Assembly: GCA_018894105.1 (NCBI GenBank)
Contig: CM032119.1
Location: 12,231,246-12,295,245, forward strand
Direction: 5' to 3'
DNA length: 64,000 nucleotides
DNA from: Jacaranda mimosifolia
Taxonomy: Eukaryota; Streptophyta; Magnoliopsida; Lamiales; Bignoniaceae
Shown: in pieces, positions 1 through 10,865 of the stretch
Position numbering within the stretch: position 1 is the first letter of the stretch
Layout: each line of letters starts with the position of its first letter
The notes under the pieces: generated by a model
The model's input: the letters and a program-made list of their open reading frames with translations, nothing else
Database searches by the model: none
What the model was told of the DNA's origin: nothing
Program-made: the position numbers and the translations under genes

Positions 1-317
1 GAATAGGTAAGTAGGTCCAAAGAGGTAAAAATACTATGTGATAGTTTCACATGCCATAGCAATGGTAATTGAAATTACAAGCTTCCCTTTAGTACTAGAG
101 GTATGGAACTTCATGTGCCTTAGTAATAATATTAGTTAAAATATATGCAGAGCAGAGTCACTGTCAACCCTACATATTTCTTGATTAGTGTGATATTTTT
201 CATCATGCAATAGCATTTCATGTGCATGTGCTTGAATAATAATATCAATTGAAGTAAATGCAGAGTGTAGTCATTATCAACTCTGCATACTTTTTGATTA
301 GCATGACATTATATAAT
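1..317. repeat. Degenerate ~100-bp tandem repeat, left block
   Basis: Two diverged copies of one unit can be read here, around 85-190 and 205-317. Each has a 'catgtgc' segment, then 'aataataatat', then a 'gcagag..tagtca' segment, then 'ctttttgattagcatgacatt'. Further copies occur at 1680-1800 and 1850-1965. The family is interrupted by the MULE at 318. No coding potential is visible. The family is unnamed here. Confidence 0.6.
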
Positions 318-415
318 AGGAAGAATTGCAAATTACCCCATGTGATAATTTTAATAGACATAAATCCCCCTATCAAAAAATTTTACACAACCCCACTTTT
401 ATTTTCAAAAATCAT
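318..415 (+). repeat. MULE left terminal inverted repeat
   Basis: The arm starts at the edge of the 9-bp target duplication and pairs with the arm at about 1510-1608. Similarity is easy to follow through 'tgtgataat', 'ggcataaa/gacataaa' and 'ccaccttttt/cccactttta', then fades near 415. Confidence 0.75.
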
Positions 416-945
416 GCACACCGCCTTTACTTCTTGTTTATTTTCTATTTAACCTAATTTAATATATAAAGACTAAATTACCCTTAGCTTTTCATGTACT
501 TCCAATTAAATTTAAATTATATATATTTTCTTTTTTTTCCTATTTGTTTCCTTTTTATTATTTCTTATTCCCTCTTTTTTCATTTATTTTATCCCAATTC
601 ACTATTGCCATTGCTGTCACCATCACCATTGTCGCCAACACCACCGTCACCACTAGGGTTTGGTGTTAGTTTGTATGCTGGTGTAATGGAGATTCATACA
701 TACATTCTACATGCATGATAATATATATACATATATATATATATATAGATATCTAAATATGAATATAAAAAAATTAATTGCTTTATTTAAATACATGGTA
801 GCTGCCATAGCCGATTGAATTTGGCCAAATCTATATGTTTTGGATAAAGGTTACGCGAGGAACGGCTTGAGGATTTGTGGAGGAGTTTACGGATATATAT
901 AAAATATATATTATACAAATATATATGTATTATATATATGAAGTT

Positions 946-1310
946 CTGCCATGGCAGCTGAGAAGGGATGGGAGATGGGGTTGGGCGATTGGGGGGGGGG
1001 GGGTTTGGTGGGGGGAAAGGTGGTGGAGTTATACATATTATATATATATATTATGTAAGCCTGCCATGGCAGCCGTGAGGAAGAGAGGGAAAAATGGATG
1101 GGGGATTTAGTGGTGGTGGGGTGGCGGGGTTATACCTATTATATAATATATATTATATATAATATCTTATGTATATATATATTTCGTTGCCATGGCAATC
1201 GTGAGGAAGATGGCCGGGGTGGGCGAAAGGTGGGGAATGTGGTTGGGGTGGGTGGATGGGATTTAATAATATACATATATTTATAATGAACTTATATATA
1301 TGTATTAATA
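946..1310. repeat. Three palindrome-headed tandem units inside the MULE
   Basis: Units start at 946, 1061 and 1187. Each begins with the palindrome ctgccatggcag (ttgccatggcaa in the third), followed by 'ccgtgaggaag'-type sequence, a G-rich run and a (TA)-rich tract. Spacing is about 115 and 126 bp. The first unit contains an uninterrupted run of about 12 G near 991. Short open frames here result from repetition and are not genes. Confidence 0.7.
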
Positions 1311-1509
1311 TATATTTTATATATGTATGTGATTATAATATATATTTTTCACAAATATTAAATATCATTTAATTTTGATCGTCCATTTTTCTAAATGAAT
1401 CCAACGGTTGATGTAAATAAGGGTGCAATTATCTTTCTACACGTAAAATTCTTAAATCCTTGTACACAAGTTGCGTGTGCTTCACCCCATGCCCCGAAGT
1501 TGTTTCTTA

Positions 1510-1608
1510 CATAATTTTTTAGAAACAAAAGGTGGATTTTGTAAATATTTTTTACAAGGCGTTTTATGCCTATTTTGATTATCACAGGGGTATTACTTGC
1601 ATTCTCCC
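1510..1608 (-). repeat. MULE right terminal inverted repeat
   Basis: Read on the minus strand it starts gggagaatgcaag and matches the left arm with substitutions and small indels over about 100 bp. It ends directly against the right 9-bp target copy at 1609-1617. Confidence 0.75.
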
Positions 1609-2346
1609 TTATATAATACGCAATGATATTTCAAGCGATTGATTCTGACCAAGTCTTTGACATTACAATCATCTCTTTAGTATTAGAGCTATGACACACC
1701 ATGTGCGTCAATAATAATATTAGTTGAAATATGTGTAGAGTATAGTGATTGTCGACTTTGCATACTTTTTTATTAGCATAACATTATATAATTATGCATT
1801 GACACTTTACATACTTGATTCTAAGCAAGATTTTGACACCATAAGAATCCTAATCTAGTGAAGAGCGTAGTTATTATTGACCTTGTACAATTTACATGCC
1901 TTATTAATAATATTAGTTGAAGCAAATAAGAGTGTAGCCACTATTGATCGTGCATATTTGATGTGCCACATCTTTTCAAAAATAAATTGTTTATAAATAT
2001 ATAGCTTTAAAATTTTTTATTAGTTCATCAAAATGGATCCATTCAGAGCATTGAAATTATATTATACTCTATGTTATATTTTTTATGCCATGGATTGTAG
2101 TTGACTCTTAGATAATGATTATTACTACTCATTTGAAGATACTCTATATTATACTTAGCAATAATGGAAGATGAATAACGAAATCATGTACAAGAACAAG
2201 ATGGGCTTGTAATAGATAGTCATGATCTTGGTATTCATTGTCCTCGATAAAAAGCCATCACCATGCCCCGAGGCACACCACAGGAGAAAACAGTAGCTCT
2301 CAATCGCATACATGAAGAAAATAGCAAGATAGTTAGGCATATATAC
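1609..2346. repeat. Right block of the ~100-bp repeat, then unassigned DNA
   Basis: Positions 1620-1970 hold further diverged copies of the unit seen at 1-317 (for example 'aataataatattagttgaa' at about 1715 and 1905). From about 1975 to 2346 I recognise nothing; a 61-codon open frame on the minus strand at 2155-2340 has no family resemblance that I can see. Confidence 0.5.
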
Positions 2347-3490
2347 TGTTGGAATAATCCACCACAGACAATTAAGATTGGCATGTATATACTATTTCAC
2401 TTGTAAGATAATCTTGATTGAATGATATTTTAATAAAGTGACCATCTTCATCTTATGCATTTTATTCTTCACTATTATTTGGTTGAAGTCCTTAAATCAT
2501 ACAATACTATGGGACTTGGTCACGTATATGATGATGATCATGAATTGAGTCTCTATGGTCATGGTTTTAGATATTCCAAGTCGTAGAATCTTATGAGAAA
2601 GTGTATCTAAGATTCAAATAGACTTGCACTAATGATGCATACACCAAGGAGTTGGATATCGCCCCATCTCATTAGCAATCTATGTTAGACATAGATGCAT
2701 GTTATTGGATGCTTGTTAGAGAACAAGTTCACTAAAAGCCTAATTTGAGAATCTACTAGATAGTCATAGTGGCATATCGGTAGTGAGAACACTTACGATA
2801 GCGCATGTAATTAGTCCTTAGACTTAAGGATCCATAGAAACCTTGTATTTAGGTTCTTATGCTTTGACTTGGTCCTAACCACGTAGCAGGTCATATGGGG
2901 CTTAGATTAGGTATAAGCTACCTAAGTATAAGGGTTTGTGAGATCCAAGATGGGATCTGTTTCCTCGTTCTTGTGAAGAACAAGTGCATCTTTTATGTAT
3001 TCTATAATGATCGATTCTAAGAAATTCTTGCGCAAGTTAGTATGACAATTTGGAAAAAGTGTTTTCCAAAGTTGAGGTCATAAAGGCGAATTGAGCATTT
3101 GATGAAGAGACATAATTATTGAGGCTATTAGGGAGCCAACAAATATCTTACCCTAGGCCTTTTTTGGGAGTTAGGAAATGGAATAACTGTATTTGTATGG
3201 TAGGCATAAGCTATAATGGTTCACCTCGATATAATTCATTCATCCAATTCGTTGGGCTCCATGGGCTAGTTGCTAGACATCGATCATGGAGATTGTGTAC
3301 TCTTTAGTTGATGAAAATTAATTGATAGAGTTATTAGTTTGAAAGAGTTTAAACTAATTTGAATATTTTGTATTCAAAATATCATAAAGAGTTGTGAATC
3401 CATGTCTAATGAATTGGTGAACCTAACGGGTCACACATAAAAGCTTAAGGAAACTCTCATTTGATAGGAGGAATTTTTCTAAGGAGTTAG
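2347..3490 (+). repeat. Truncated copia LTR, plus orientation
   Basis: Starts tgttggaataatcc and matches, as the reverse complement, the outer ~1.1 kb of the copia LTRs at 30537-32760 and 38439-40721. Shared blocks include 'gggacttggtcacg', 'ccaaggagttggatat' and 'gggtcacaca'. The match stops inside the LTR at 'gttag' (3486-3490), where gypsy LTR sequence begins, so about half of a 2.2-kb LTR remains. It is in the opposite orientation to the nested copia, so it comes from a separate insertion. Confidence 0.85.
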
Positions 3491-6085
3491 TCTATGTTTA
3501 TCACTTGGCTTTATCTAGGGTCAAGAACGGAAAGAAACAAGACAAACAAGATAAGTCTGAATGACTTAGTAAGATATCGTAGCAATAACAATAGAGTGAC
3601 AATTTTACAAATATTATAAAAAAGGCATATAAAGGCATTAAAATTTCTAGAAGTTGTGAGAGAAGATTTTAGTCAAAGTTTCAAGTGATCCATCTCGCCA
3701 CCATCCCGTACCAATGATGAGACTTCACAAATATTGGAGTTTCAAAACACAAACATCAACCTGAGAAATTAACCAATTACAATTTAGCAAACATTTTCAA
3801 GTAAAAGTTGTTGGTGGTTCTCCTACCTTGTCACTCCACTTTTGAAAACATGAAAATCCTTATTCCTCCAATTTTTGACTGATCGACTAGGACAAACAAA
3901 CGAACAGAAGGCATGGTTAGCCGCATGCCTTATCCCACTATAAATAGCTACCTCTAGCTAGTCTATGAGTAAGGATTCTATGTACACCTCGTATGGGTAT
4001 CAGCAGAAAGATCTGTTACTGCGGACTATTCTACCCAATTGTCTTTTGTAACCGAACCCAAGGCCCATCTCCAAGGGTATTTATCATATTTTCATATATT
4101 ATGTAGCGTATCCAACAATATTTCAGATAACATATCAAGTCGCCACGTTAACAGACAAACTAATTTAGCACCAGCCTAGTTTCCAGAAAGATATGGTGAT
4201 AAAAAATAACAAATATTTCGAAATCACTTTTCAGCTTCCTTAGTATGATCACCAATTTCAGGTAAAGCGATATCAACAAATATCAACAGAAGTACTCAGT
4301 ATAAAAGGGTAATGTGGAGTACTATTTTTAATGCATAGATTGAAAGGAATCAAGCAATCAAGATATATTGACAAGCATATATGTTCTTTCACCAGCAAAG
4401 AAATCTCATACTATTAAGTATAAACTTACTTGGTAAATGCTGAGAAACTCCTAGTCGTGTGGTCGCTCAAGTCCTGGCTTTCTAATTAGTTCGAGAACTG
4501 TCATAAGATAACTCGAGTTATCGTCCTATCAATTCTCTAAATCTTATGTATAAATAGAGTTAACGTCTTTATCAAACTCAGGGTTATTTTGATACAATTA
4601 TGGTGATTGAATTTCATATCCAGATACTTAAGACAATTGAATAGAGTAATCCTTAGTTACTTGGAGAGTTTATGTCCCTGGTTCTGAATCAATTCAAAGT
4701 TCAGAATAAATAATGTAAACTAATATTATGTTGATTTCTGAATCATAATTCTTAATGTGCTTAAATGTCCTTTCCGAGTTCCTCAGTTACTTTATTTGTT
4801 CAGTCCTAATTTCCTCAAGTTTCATGGTACGCTGAAACATTTGAGATAGTCATACATTATTGTTCTTAACTTAATAAGTTGGTAATTCAGTTGTTAAGAT
4901 CTTACTTAAGGTCCTAATGGTATCTGATAATCCCTTTAAGTCAATTGAGTTTAATACTATAATAATTGTAAAATTAATCCATATTTGAGGCAAGACTATA
5001 GAATTTTTAGTTCACATCCTAGTTAAGCTTTGATCTGAAAATTTATTTAGATTCATCAAATTAATCTAATTAAAATTTGATTATTGAAAATTTCCCAATT
5101 TGGATCGAATCGAGATCCAATCTCAAGCCGAGAATAGCCTAAACGTGCCTGTAACTTCATTTGATATAAACTGGTCCAAAATCGCCACCATGCATAGTCA
5201 TCAGAGATGGAGACCGCCACCACTATTTGGTGCATCTCAACACCTAGAGCCAAACCTTTAAAGCAATTTTCCATTTCGCCGCTGTCTTAACAGCTAATTT
5301 GGCCAAAAGCTTATCGGCAAGCCCTGGTGCCACTGTGACGCCACCACATCAATTCCTCCTCCATCCGCCGTTGAAACCTCACATTAAGGGTACCAACGTG
5401 ATGCTCTGGAGCTCGCGACCACAAACCACCGAGGCTTAGCTATTTTTCGCTGTCGTACGCCGGAGAACCACCAAACCCGCCGTGAGCTCGCAATCGCCTC
5501 TTTTTTCTGGCCAATTCACCAGTTGTTTTTAGGTGATTTTTGTATGTTTAGGTTCTTTTCAGCTAAGGGAAACTAACCATAGCTTTATTTTCTAGTTTTA
5601 TGGCCATTTTTCGGTGATTCGCCATCGGGGTGGTTCTGGGGTAAATTTTGAGAATTTGATTAATTTCTATCCTCAATCCTATATATATAAAATATTTTTC
5701 AGCTTCTTCAATTTGACCGCCAGACTTCTTGGTTGACTTCAATTGCACCCATAGGCTTTTAACCGCCTTTCAATTCAGTCCCTACTTTTTAGTTAAGTCC
5801 TCTAGCTTATATTTCTTTCACATTAAGACCTAGCATTGCTGCCTCTGGGCAATCAAGTCCAAAATTTAATTTTTTGAAGTCCTCAGACTTTTAATTTACT
5901 GACATTAACCGCTTGACTTTTATAATTTCATGCAATCAAGTCCTTATCTTATTTACTATTCAAACCTTCGGTTATAAATATTTAATTCTAGATTGTAACG
6001 AAATTAAATCCAAAATTAATCTAGCCAAACTTATCAATTTGAAACTATCTTATTTTTTCAAGATTTTAAAATTCAGGGTGTTACA
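3486..6085 (-). repeat. Gypsy 1 3' LTR (outer end lost)
   Basis: It matches 11073-13590 closely ('ggttagtctatg', 'agtataaaagggtaatgtgg', 'cagggctattttgatacaat'). On the minus strand it starts TGTAACACCC at 6085. The outer end is cut at the fusion with the copia LTR fragment. A region around 5220-5500 is richer in C and G with ccacc runs, as in the other gypsy LTRs here. Confidence 0.8.
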
Positions 6086-6099
6086 ATTCTCCCCCTCTT
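6086..6099 (-). other. Polypurine tract of gypsy 1
   Basis: On the minus strand the sequence aagagggggagaat lies directly against the LTR start TGTAACACCC. This is the plus-strand priming site typical of LTR retroelements. Confidence 0.75.
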
Positions 6100-7024
6100 A
6101 ATGGAATCTAGTCCCCAGATTCCTTTCTGTCATATGAAAGATCTTGAAGTGTTGTCACTTACTATCTTACTATTTTCAAGGATAATTTTGTTGTTGTTTC
6201 CTCTATCTTTTAATTCAATGGCTCTGCTATTCCTTTCCCCAACCTCAAGTGACTCTTACTTGTTGTAGAAAAGTGAAAATTCTTTTGATTAAGAATCACA
6301 GTTGTAGGTTTCCTTGTTTATTCCTAGTCATTTGAGCATTCCATATCTCATCAGGTGTTTAGGGTTGCTTTACATATCCCATGTCCAACAAGATCATCCG
6401 TTCTTATGTCTCAAGTCTTTCCAAGATATGTGAGATCATTTCCTCGTGGTCCCGCATTTATTTCAAGTCATAAGCATATTTGATACTTTCTTAAGTTTCC
6501 TAAAGAAGGGTAAAACTAGTACCAAGATTCATCAATCTCTTTAGCTCTCAAAATTCTCTACACATCTCCATTCGTTCAAAGATTAGCCCCATTTCAATTA
6601 CTTTAATTAGTAGATCTACGACCTTAGGAAGATTACATTTAACACAGGTTGTCAAAACCTAAGAAACCTTTATCCCTAACATGTTCTTCAGCTTATAGTG
6701 GCCCTGACCATAGTATGATCAAATTCTATTTCTTCTCAAGAAGTCATGTGCTTTCTAACACCTCAAATCCAAATAGAACTTCACATTTGCAACTTGAATA
6801 TATAATTTTATTCATCTCATCCTTTTAGTTTGGACGTTTATACCTAGATAACTTACTATAATCCGTACTTTTCTAGGAAATTCCATTAGTCAATAAGAGC
6901 GATTCTCATTTTAGTGAGGTGATCAAAAACGACAATTCAAATATCCTTAATGGGATAGTTCTGCTATTAGGATTTAAGTTTTCTTAGGGTACCTATGATT
7001 CCTTTCATGTAATCTAATCTTTGA

Positions 7025-7145
7025 TGATAGCATAAACCTATAGAACAATTTTGCACATTCTATAATAGGAATAATTACTAGCATAAACTAACATATAGAA
7101 CAATTCTGTACATTCTATAAGTGAAATAATAACTAGCACAAGCTA
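7025..7145. repeat. Two-copy ~58-bp tandem repeat
   Basis: 'agcataaac..tatagaacaatt' followed by 'gcacattctataa' appears at about 7028-7085 and again at about 7080-7142 with few differences. The third occurrence of 'ctagca(c)aa' closes the array. Confidence 0.6.
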
Positions 7146-7379
7146 ATTCTCTTCTTTATTTCATAGGATCTCTTCATATCTTTCCCCATATATTAAGATC
7201 GTCAATTCTTCTTATTTAAGTGAATTAATATATCCACTATCTAATAAAATCTTGAATACACCCATGATATTAATGAGCTGAACCCAAATACTTTGTATTT
7301 TTGACCTATCTCCCGTTTGTCTTCAATTCTCTAACGATTTTGATTTTAGTAGTGTCACTTTGCTATTTCCCATGAGGTT

Positions 7380-8740
7380 TCACACCTTTGCATGTATTTT
7401 CTTACTAGTTTATACTCATATTATTACTTAACACATACTTGGTATTCCCATAGGCCTCCATAATCTCAAGTGTAAATGTAGTATGACTCTTCCCTTGATC
7501 CCAAGTTCATCAAATGTCCTTAGTAGAATTGTTGGAAATTGATCTTATAAATCAAAACATCCTATATATCATATTCGCAGATGTTGTAGGATCCTAATCA
7601 CCCAAATGACATTATTTTAGTCCATACTACCTATATTATGAATGAGAATTAATTCCCAATATACCTTGTTCCACCAACTTCTAACTAAGAATATTCTCAA
7701 CTTAGCTCAACATTAAATAAACTTTACATCCTACACTGAGCCAAGTAGTTTGCTTTGCGTGGGGTAAGGTATTTTGGTCCCATGTTCAAGGAGACTTGTT
7801 TAGCTCCTATCCTTGTCTCGTAGGTTTGTATATATGATACATGGTCGTTTCTCGATGCTCTGAAGACTTTTTTGCATTCTCAATCAATGTCTTTATATTC
7901 TGATCGCTAATCCCTCCATAACTTCTGTGAATAAAATCCCAAAAATAATTCGAAGTGAGTTCCACAAGGTCTTTTAAAATACCTTTAGAGTTACTGATGT
8001 AATTGCATTTATCAATAAACCACAAGTGCATCACTTCAGTAAATACTATAAGAGCAACAATCACTCTGAATGACATCTTTTCAACTCATGTACCCATAGC
8101 ATAAGATAGGAGGTAATTTTCAATGTATCTTTTCCTTGAACTTCTAACTACAGGTATCCTTAACTTAGTTTAACCTACTAAGCTAACACATGGTTTGTAT
8201 TCCTATAGGGATTGTCAACTCCAAGTGTGTCCACCATAGAGATCCTTTCTCCATTTTAAAAATATTAGTATCCTTACCCAAATCATTAGAAGCTAACCCA
8301 ATAAATCAGAACACTCTATATATCATCCTGTAAGTGCTGCAAAAGCATTGATCAACCTAAATGAAATTAATTTAATTCATGGCACTTTTATCATAACAGA
8401 TGCCAATTCTTATTATATCTATTCTTAGTATATGTTGGCTTATCCTTAGGGTAATTATAAATTTTTTTAACCCAGACTAGGTACCTTATGTGAAGAGGCA
8501 TCCAGATTCCATGTTCAAAGAAGTCTATTTAGTTCTTATCATTATCCCATAAATCTTTTAGTAATACGTGGTCTTTTCTTGATACTTTTATCGTAAATTT
8601 TGGTGATTGAAACCTAAGAAATTACACGAGGTTTTTTCCGTAAGGTCTTTTATAATACTTTTTAAAGTTGCCTGGTTTAACCCTATTTATTAATAAACTA
8701 TATATGCATCATTTTGCCACAACCAAGGTCCTATCCTACA
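7380..8740 (-). repeat. Internally duplicated module in gypsy 1
   Basis: Segments recur in the same order about 750 bp apart: 'tattcccataggcctcc' (7443) and 'tattcctatagggattg' (8198); 'aaatcaaaacatcctatatatcat' (7550) and 'aaatcagaacactctatatatcat' (8303); 'catggtcgtttctcgatgc' and 'cgtggtcttttcttgatac'; 'ccacaaggtcttttaaaatacc' and 'cgtaaggtcttttataatac'. A third partial copy of the 'cttctaacta' block lies near 8140. The copies are well diverged, so the duplication is old. In the minus-strand frame of copy 1 both copies can be read with similar residues (GILKDLVELTS against SIIKDLTEKTS). Confidence 0.65.
7807..8076 (-). CDS. Unknown 89-codon ORF in gypsy 1 copy-1 module
   Basis: This is the longest clean frame inside the element. 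It begins with a hydrophobic stretch (IVALIVFTEVMHLWFI), then a charged part with 'KGILKDLVELTSNYFWDF', 'IKTLIENAKKSSEH' and an end near 'MYHIYKPTRQG'. I do not recognise a gag, protease or pol domain in it. The diverged second copy, about 750 bp away, keeps a comparable amino-acid pattern in the same frame but has stops. That suggests past coding, but a chance frame in old duplicated DNA cannot be excluded. There is no evidence that it is expressed. Confidence 0.3.
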   Translation of the reverse strand: MSFRVIVALIVFTEVMHLWFIDKCNYISNSKGILKDLVELTSNYFWDFIHRSYGGISDQNIKTLIENAKKSSEHRETTMYHIYKPTRQG

Positions 8741-10845
8741 CTGTTTTGCTTTATAATATATTCTGGAGATTGTTGTGAAGGAGTTGGCGTCGCTATCTAT
8801 CCTTTCTCGAGTGTTTCCACTCATGGTGTTTACACTGTAGTATTCAAATGAGTCAAGTCAATTAATTGGCAACTATTGTTTTCTAGCGCATCAAGATTCT
8901 AAGCTTGCGAAATTGATCCTGGAGCATTGGAGTCTCTTTCATTCAACTTAAGATATTCCCAAATAGTAATAAAGTTACTATGTAGTAGCAAAGTGTAAGA
9001 TACTTGAATATGTGATAGGGTTTCTAGAATTCAAATTGATGTGCACAATTATGCTTTTACACAGGCTGCTAAAAATATATGTATATGTACATATATATAT
9101 TTATCTAGTTCTTAAGAGTACTGGAATTTTCTTTAATGAACTTATTAATAGTTAAATTAACATCAGAGTTGCTATTTCATTTTCGAAGATGCCGGATATT
9201 CAAAATGAAGCGTAAGACCTTGTGGAGTTCAGTTAACATGTTCTTTTTTAGCTATACAAGAGTCTTACCTGCACTTCTATTAGTATGTGTATATGAATCT
9301 TGTTTTTAAAGGTATTAAAGTTTTTATTTCGTTCAATTGATCATTTTAGCTTGTGGTGAGAAAAGCTAACTTTATCTATCTTATTATCAATAAAGTTATT
9401 TATTCAATCATGTCTAATATATGGATGCATAATAATAAGTTGCCCTTAGGGATACTTATTCAGGTTCTATATTATTTGAATCTCCATAACTTAAGATTCT
9501 AGTTTTCTATTGTCAAAAGTTTGGATAGGGTTTCTCATTTCTAAATATGAGTCTTTATCCCTTATTTTCTAGTTACTGATCTTATATTCTTTCAATTTTG
9601 GTAATTAATTAAAGTGTACCAGTATAGTAGTCCTCATCTTTCATCACTAAGATCCTAGCAGCAATCCTTATATCTTATCATTCCCATCTGGTTCCCTTCA
9701 AATTCTTCTCTGTTGATTCCCATATCTCTACTTGATATTTTCCTTCAGAACTCCATTACTAACTCTAGATGTCTTCTACAATCTTCGACAAATGTTATCC
9801 CCTTCACCTCAAGTCACAATATTTTTTTTACAATTTCATTCTTATGGGCAACGTTTCTCTCATTTGATTTGTTGTCATCTTGTGCTCGTACTAGCGAGCT
9901 TTCTTACTATTTATAAACTAATTTCCCCAAACATTTAAGTCATGACCATGCACACTTATCAGTCATATTTTCCTCAAAAGATTTCCTCGTGGAAAGTATT
10001 CTTTATTTCCCTGCCAAATACTATGATATCATTCTGCCATTCAACGCCATAGCTGAAGTATTGATTTATTTGAAACAACCATACCCTATGACCTATGGTC
10101 TTAACAATATGTAGAAGCCAAATTACCAACTATTCCAGAATAATTCTTGGCTTCCCAAGTTCAATTACTACCATTATACCCATGTAGCACCATGATACCA
10201 AAAGTATTACTCCATCCGATCTTCATAAAGTCATATACTTGACATCTCGAGAGTAGGGGACTAATACTGCTTGGCCACCCCACTAACAATCCCTTCGTCC
10301 TTTGATACCAAGCAACATCCCAAAAGTTCACATCCTAGCTAAATTTTCATGTCGATCTTAGTCCTCTTTAATCCTAATGTTCCATATTCCAAAAAAGTCC
10401 AAGTTATCGGCAAATCATTTCTTAATTAGTCATGTCATTTAGATCATAATTTTCTCTTATGTCTAAAGTATTGATCTAAAAGATCTTTTACTCAACCCAT
10501 CAACTCTATCTAAAATAGTCACCACCTCACATATTGACTAGAGTGTTCTCAAACATGTTCTCATCTAATACAGGTCCCTAAGAACTATTATTCCTCCTAA
10601 ATACAAAAGTCACATGCTGGATACCTTAGGAGTTACAGATTATACATTAGTCAGCTGCCTAATCATAACCCTTCACATCCTTCGGATCGAACATTATCCC
10701 AAATATCCATGTCCTAGTCAAATTCCAGAGACCACTAACTCTAAATTTTCATGTCTCATTCAAATTTTAGAATCAAGCTTACTTTCTACTAATCAAACCT
10801 TTCATATTCCAAGGATCATATCCTAGCGTAGCTCAGGTTTTCAAA

Positions 10846-10861
10846 CCTAACCTCTATACCA
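10846..10861 (-). other. Primer binding site of gypsy 1
   Basis: On the minus strand it reads tggtatagaggttagg, a worn version of tggtatcagagc, which is complementary to the 3' end of initiator Met-tRNA. It lies 4 bases inside the LTR end at 10866. Confidence 0.65.
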
Positions 10862-10865
10862 CCTC

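Larger units (their letters stand above)
318..1608. mobile_element. Non-autonomous Mutator-like element (MULE) with long TIRs
   Basis: The left end (aggaagaattgcaaattacc) and the reverse complement of the right end (gggagaatgcaagtaatacc) match imperfectly for about 100 bp inward, as expected for MULE terminal inverted repeats. A perfect 9-bp direct repeat, ttatataat, flanks the element at 309-317 and 1609-1617; 9 bp is the hallmark Mutator target duplication. A related unbroken repeat copy at about 1790 reads 'aacattatataattatgc', which represents the empty site. The interior has no transposase, only G-rich and TA-rich tandem units, so the element would need an enzyme supplied in trans. Confidence 0.85.
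6100..10845 (-). other. Interior of gypsy 1, no recognisable gag or pol
   Basis: I saw no zinc knuckle, gag domain, RT or integrase motif in the stretches I translated; not every frame was read in full. About 9640-10845 resembles the leader of gypsy 3 at 43860-44480 ('cattcccatctggttcccttcaaa' against 'attcctatttggtaaacttcaaa'), so it is probably 5' untranslated leader. The middle holds the duplicated module described separately (about 7380-8740) and a short tandem repeat at about 7025-7145. Confidence 0.55.

Noticed and set aside
877..1286. Two plus-strand open frames in the G-rich/TA-rich part of the MULE
   Set aside because: They are by-products of the tandem units (poly-Trp/Gly and Tyr/Ile runs) and have no protein-like composition.
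2155..2340. Possible gene fragment on the minus strand
   Set aside because: Only 61 codons, hydrophobic by AT composition, no recognisable motif and no splice signals.
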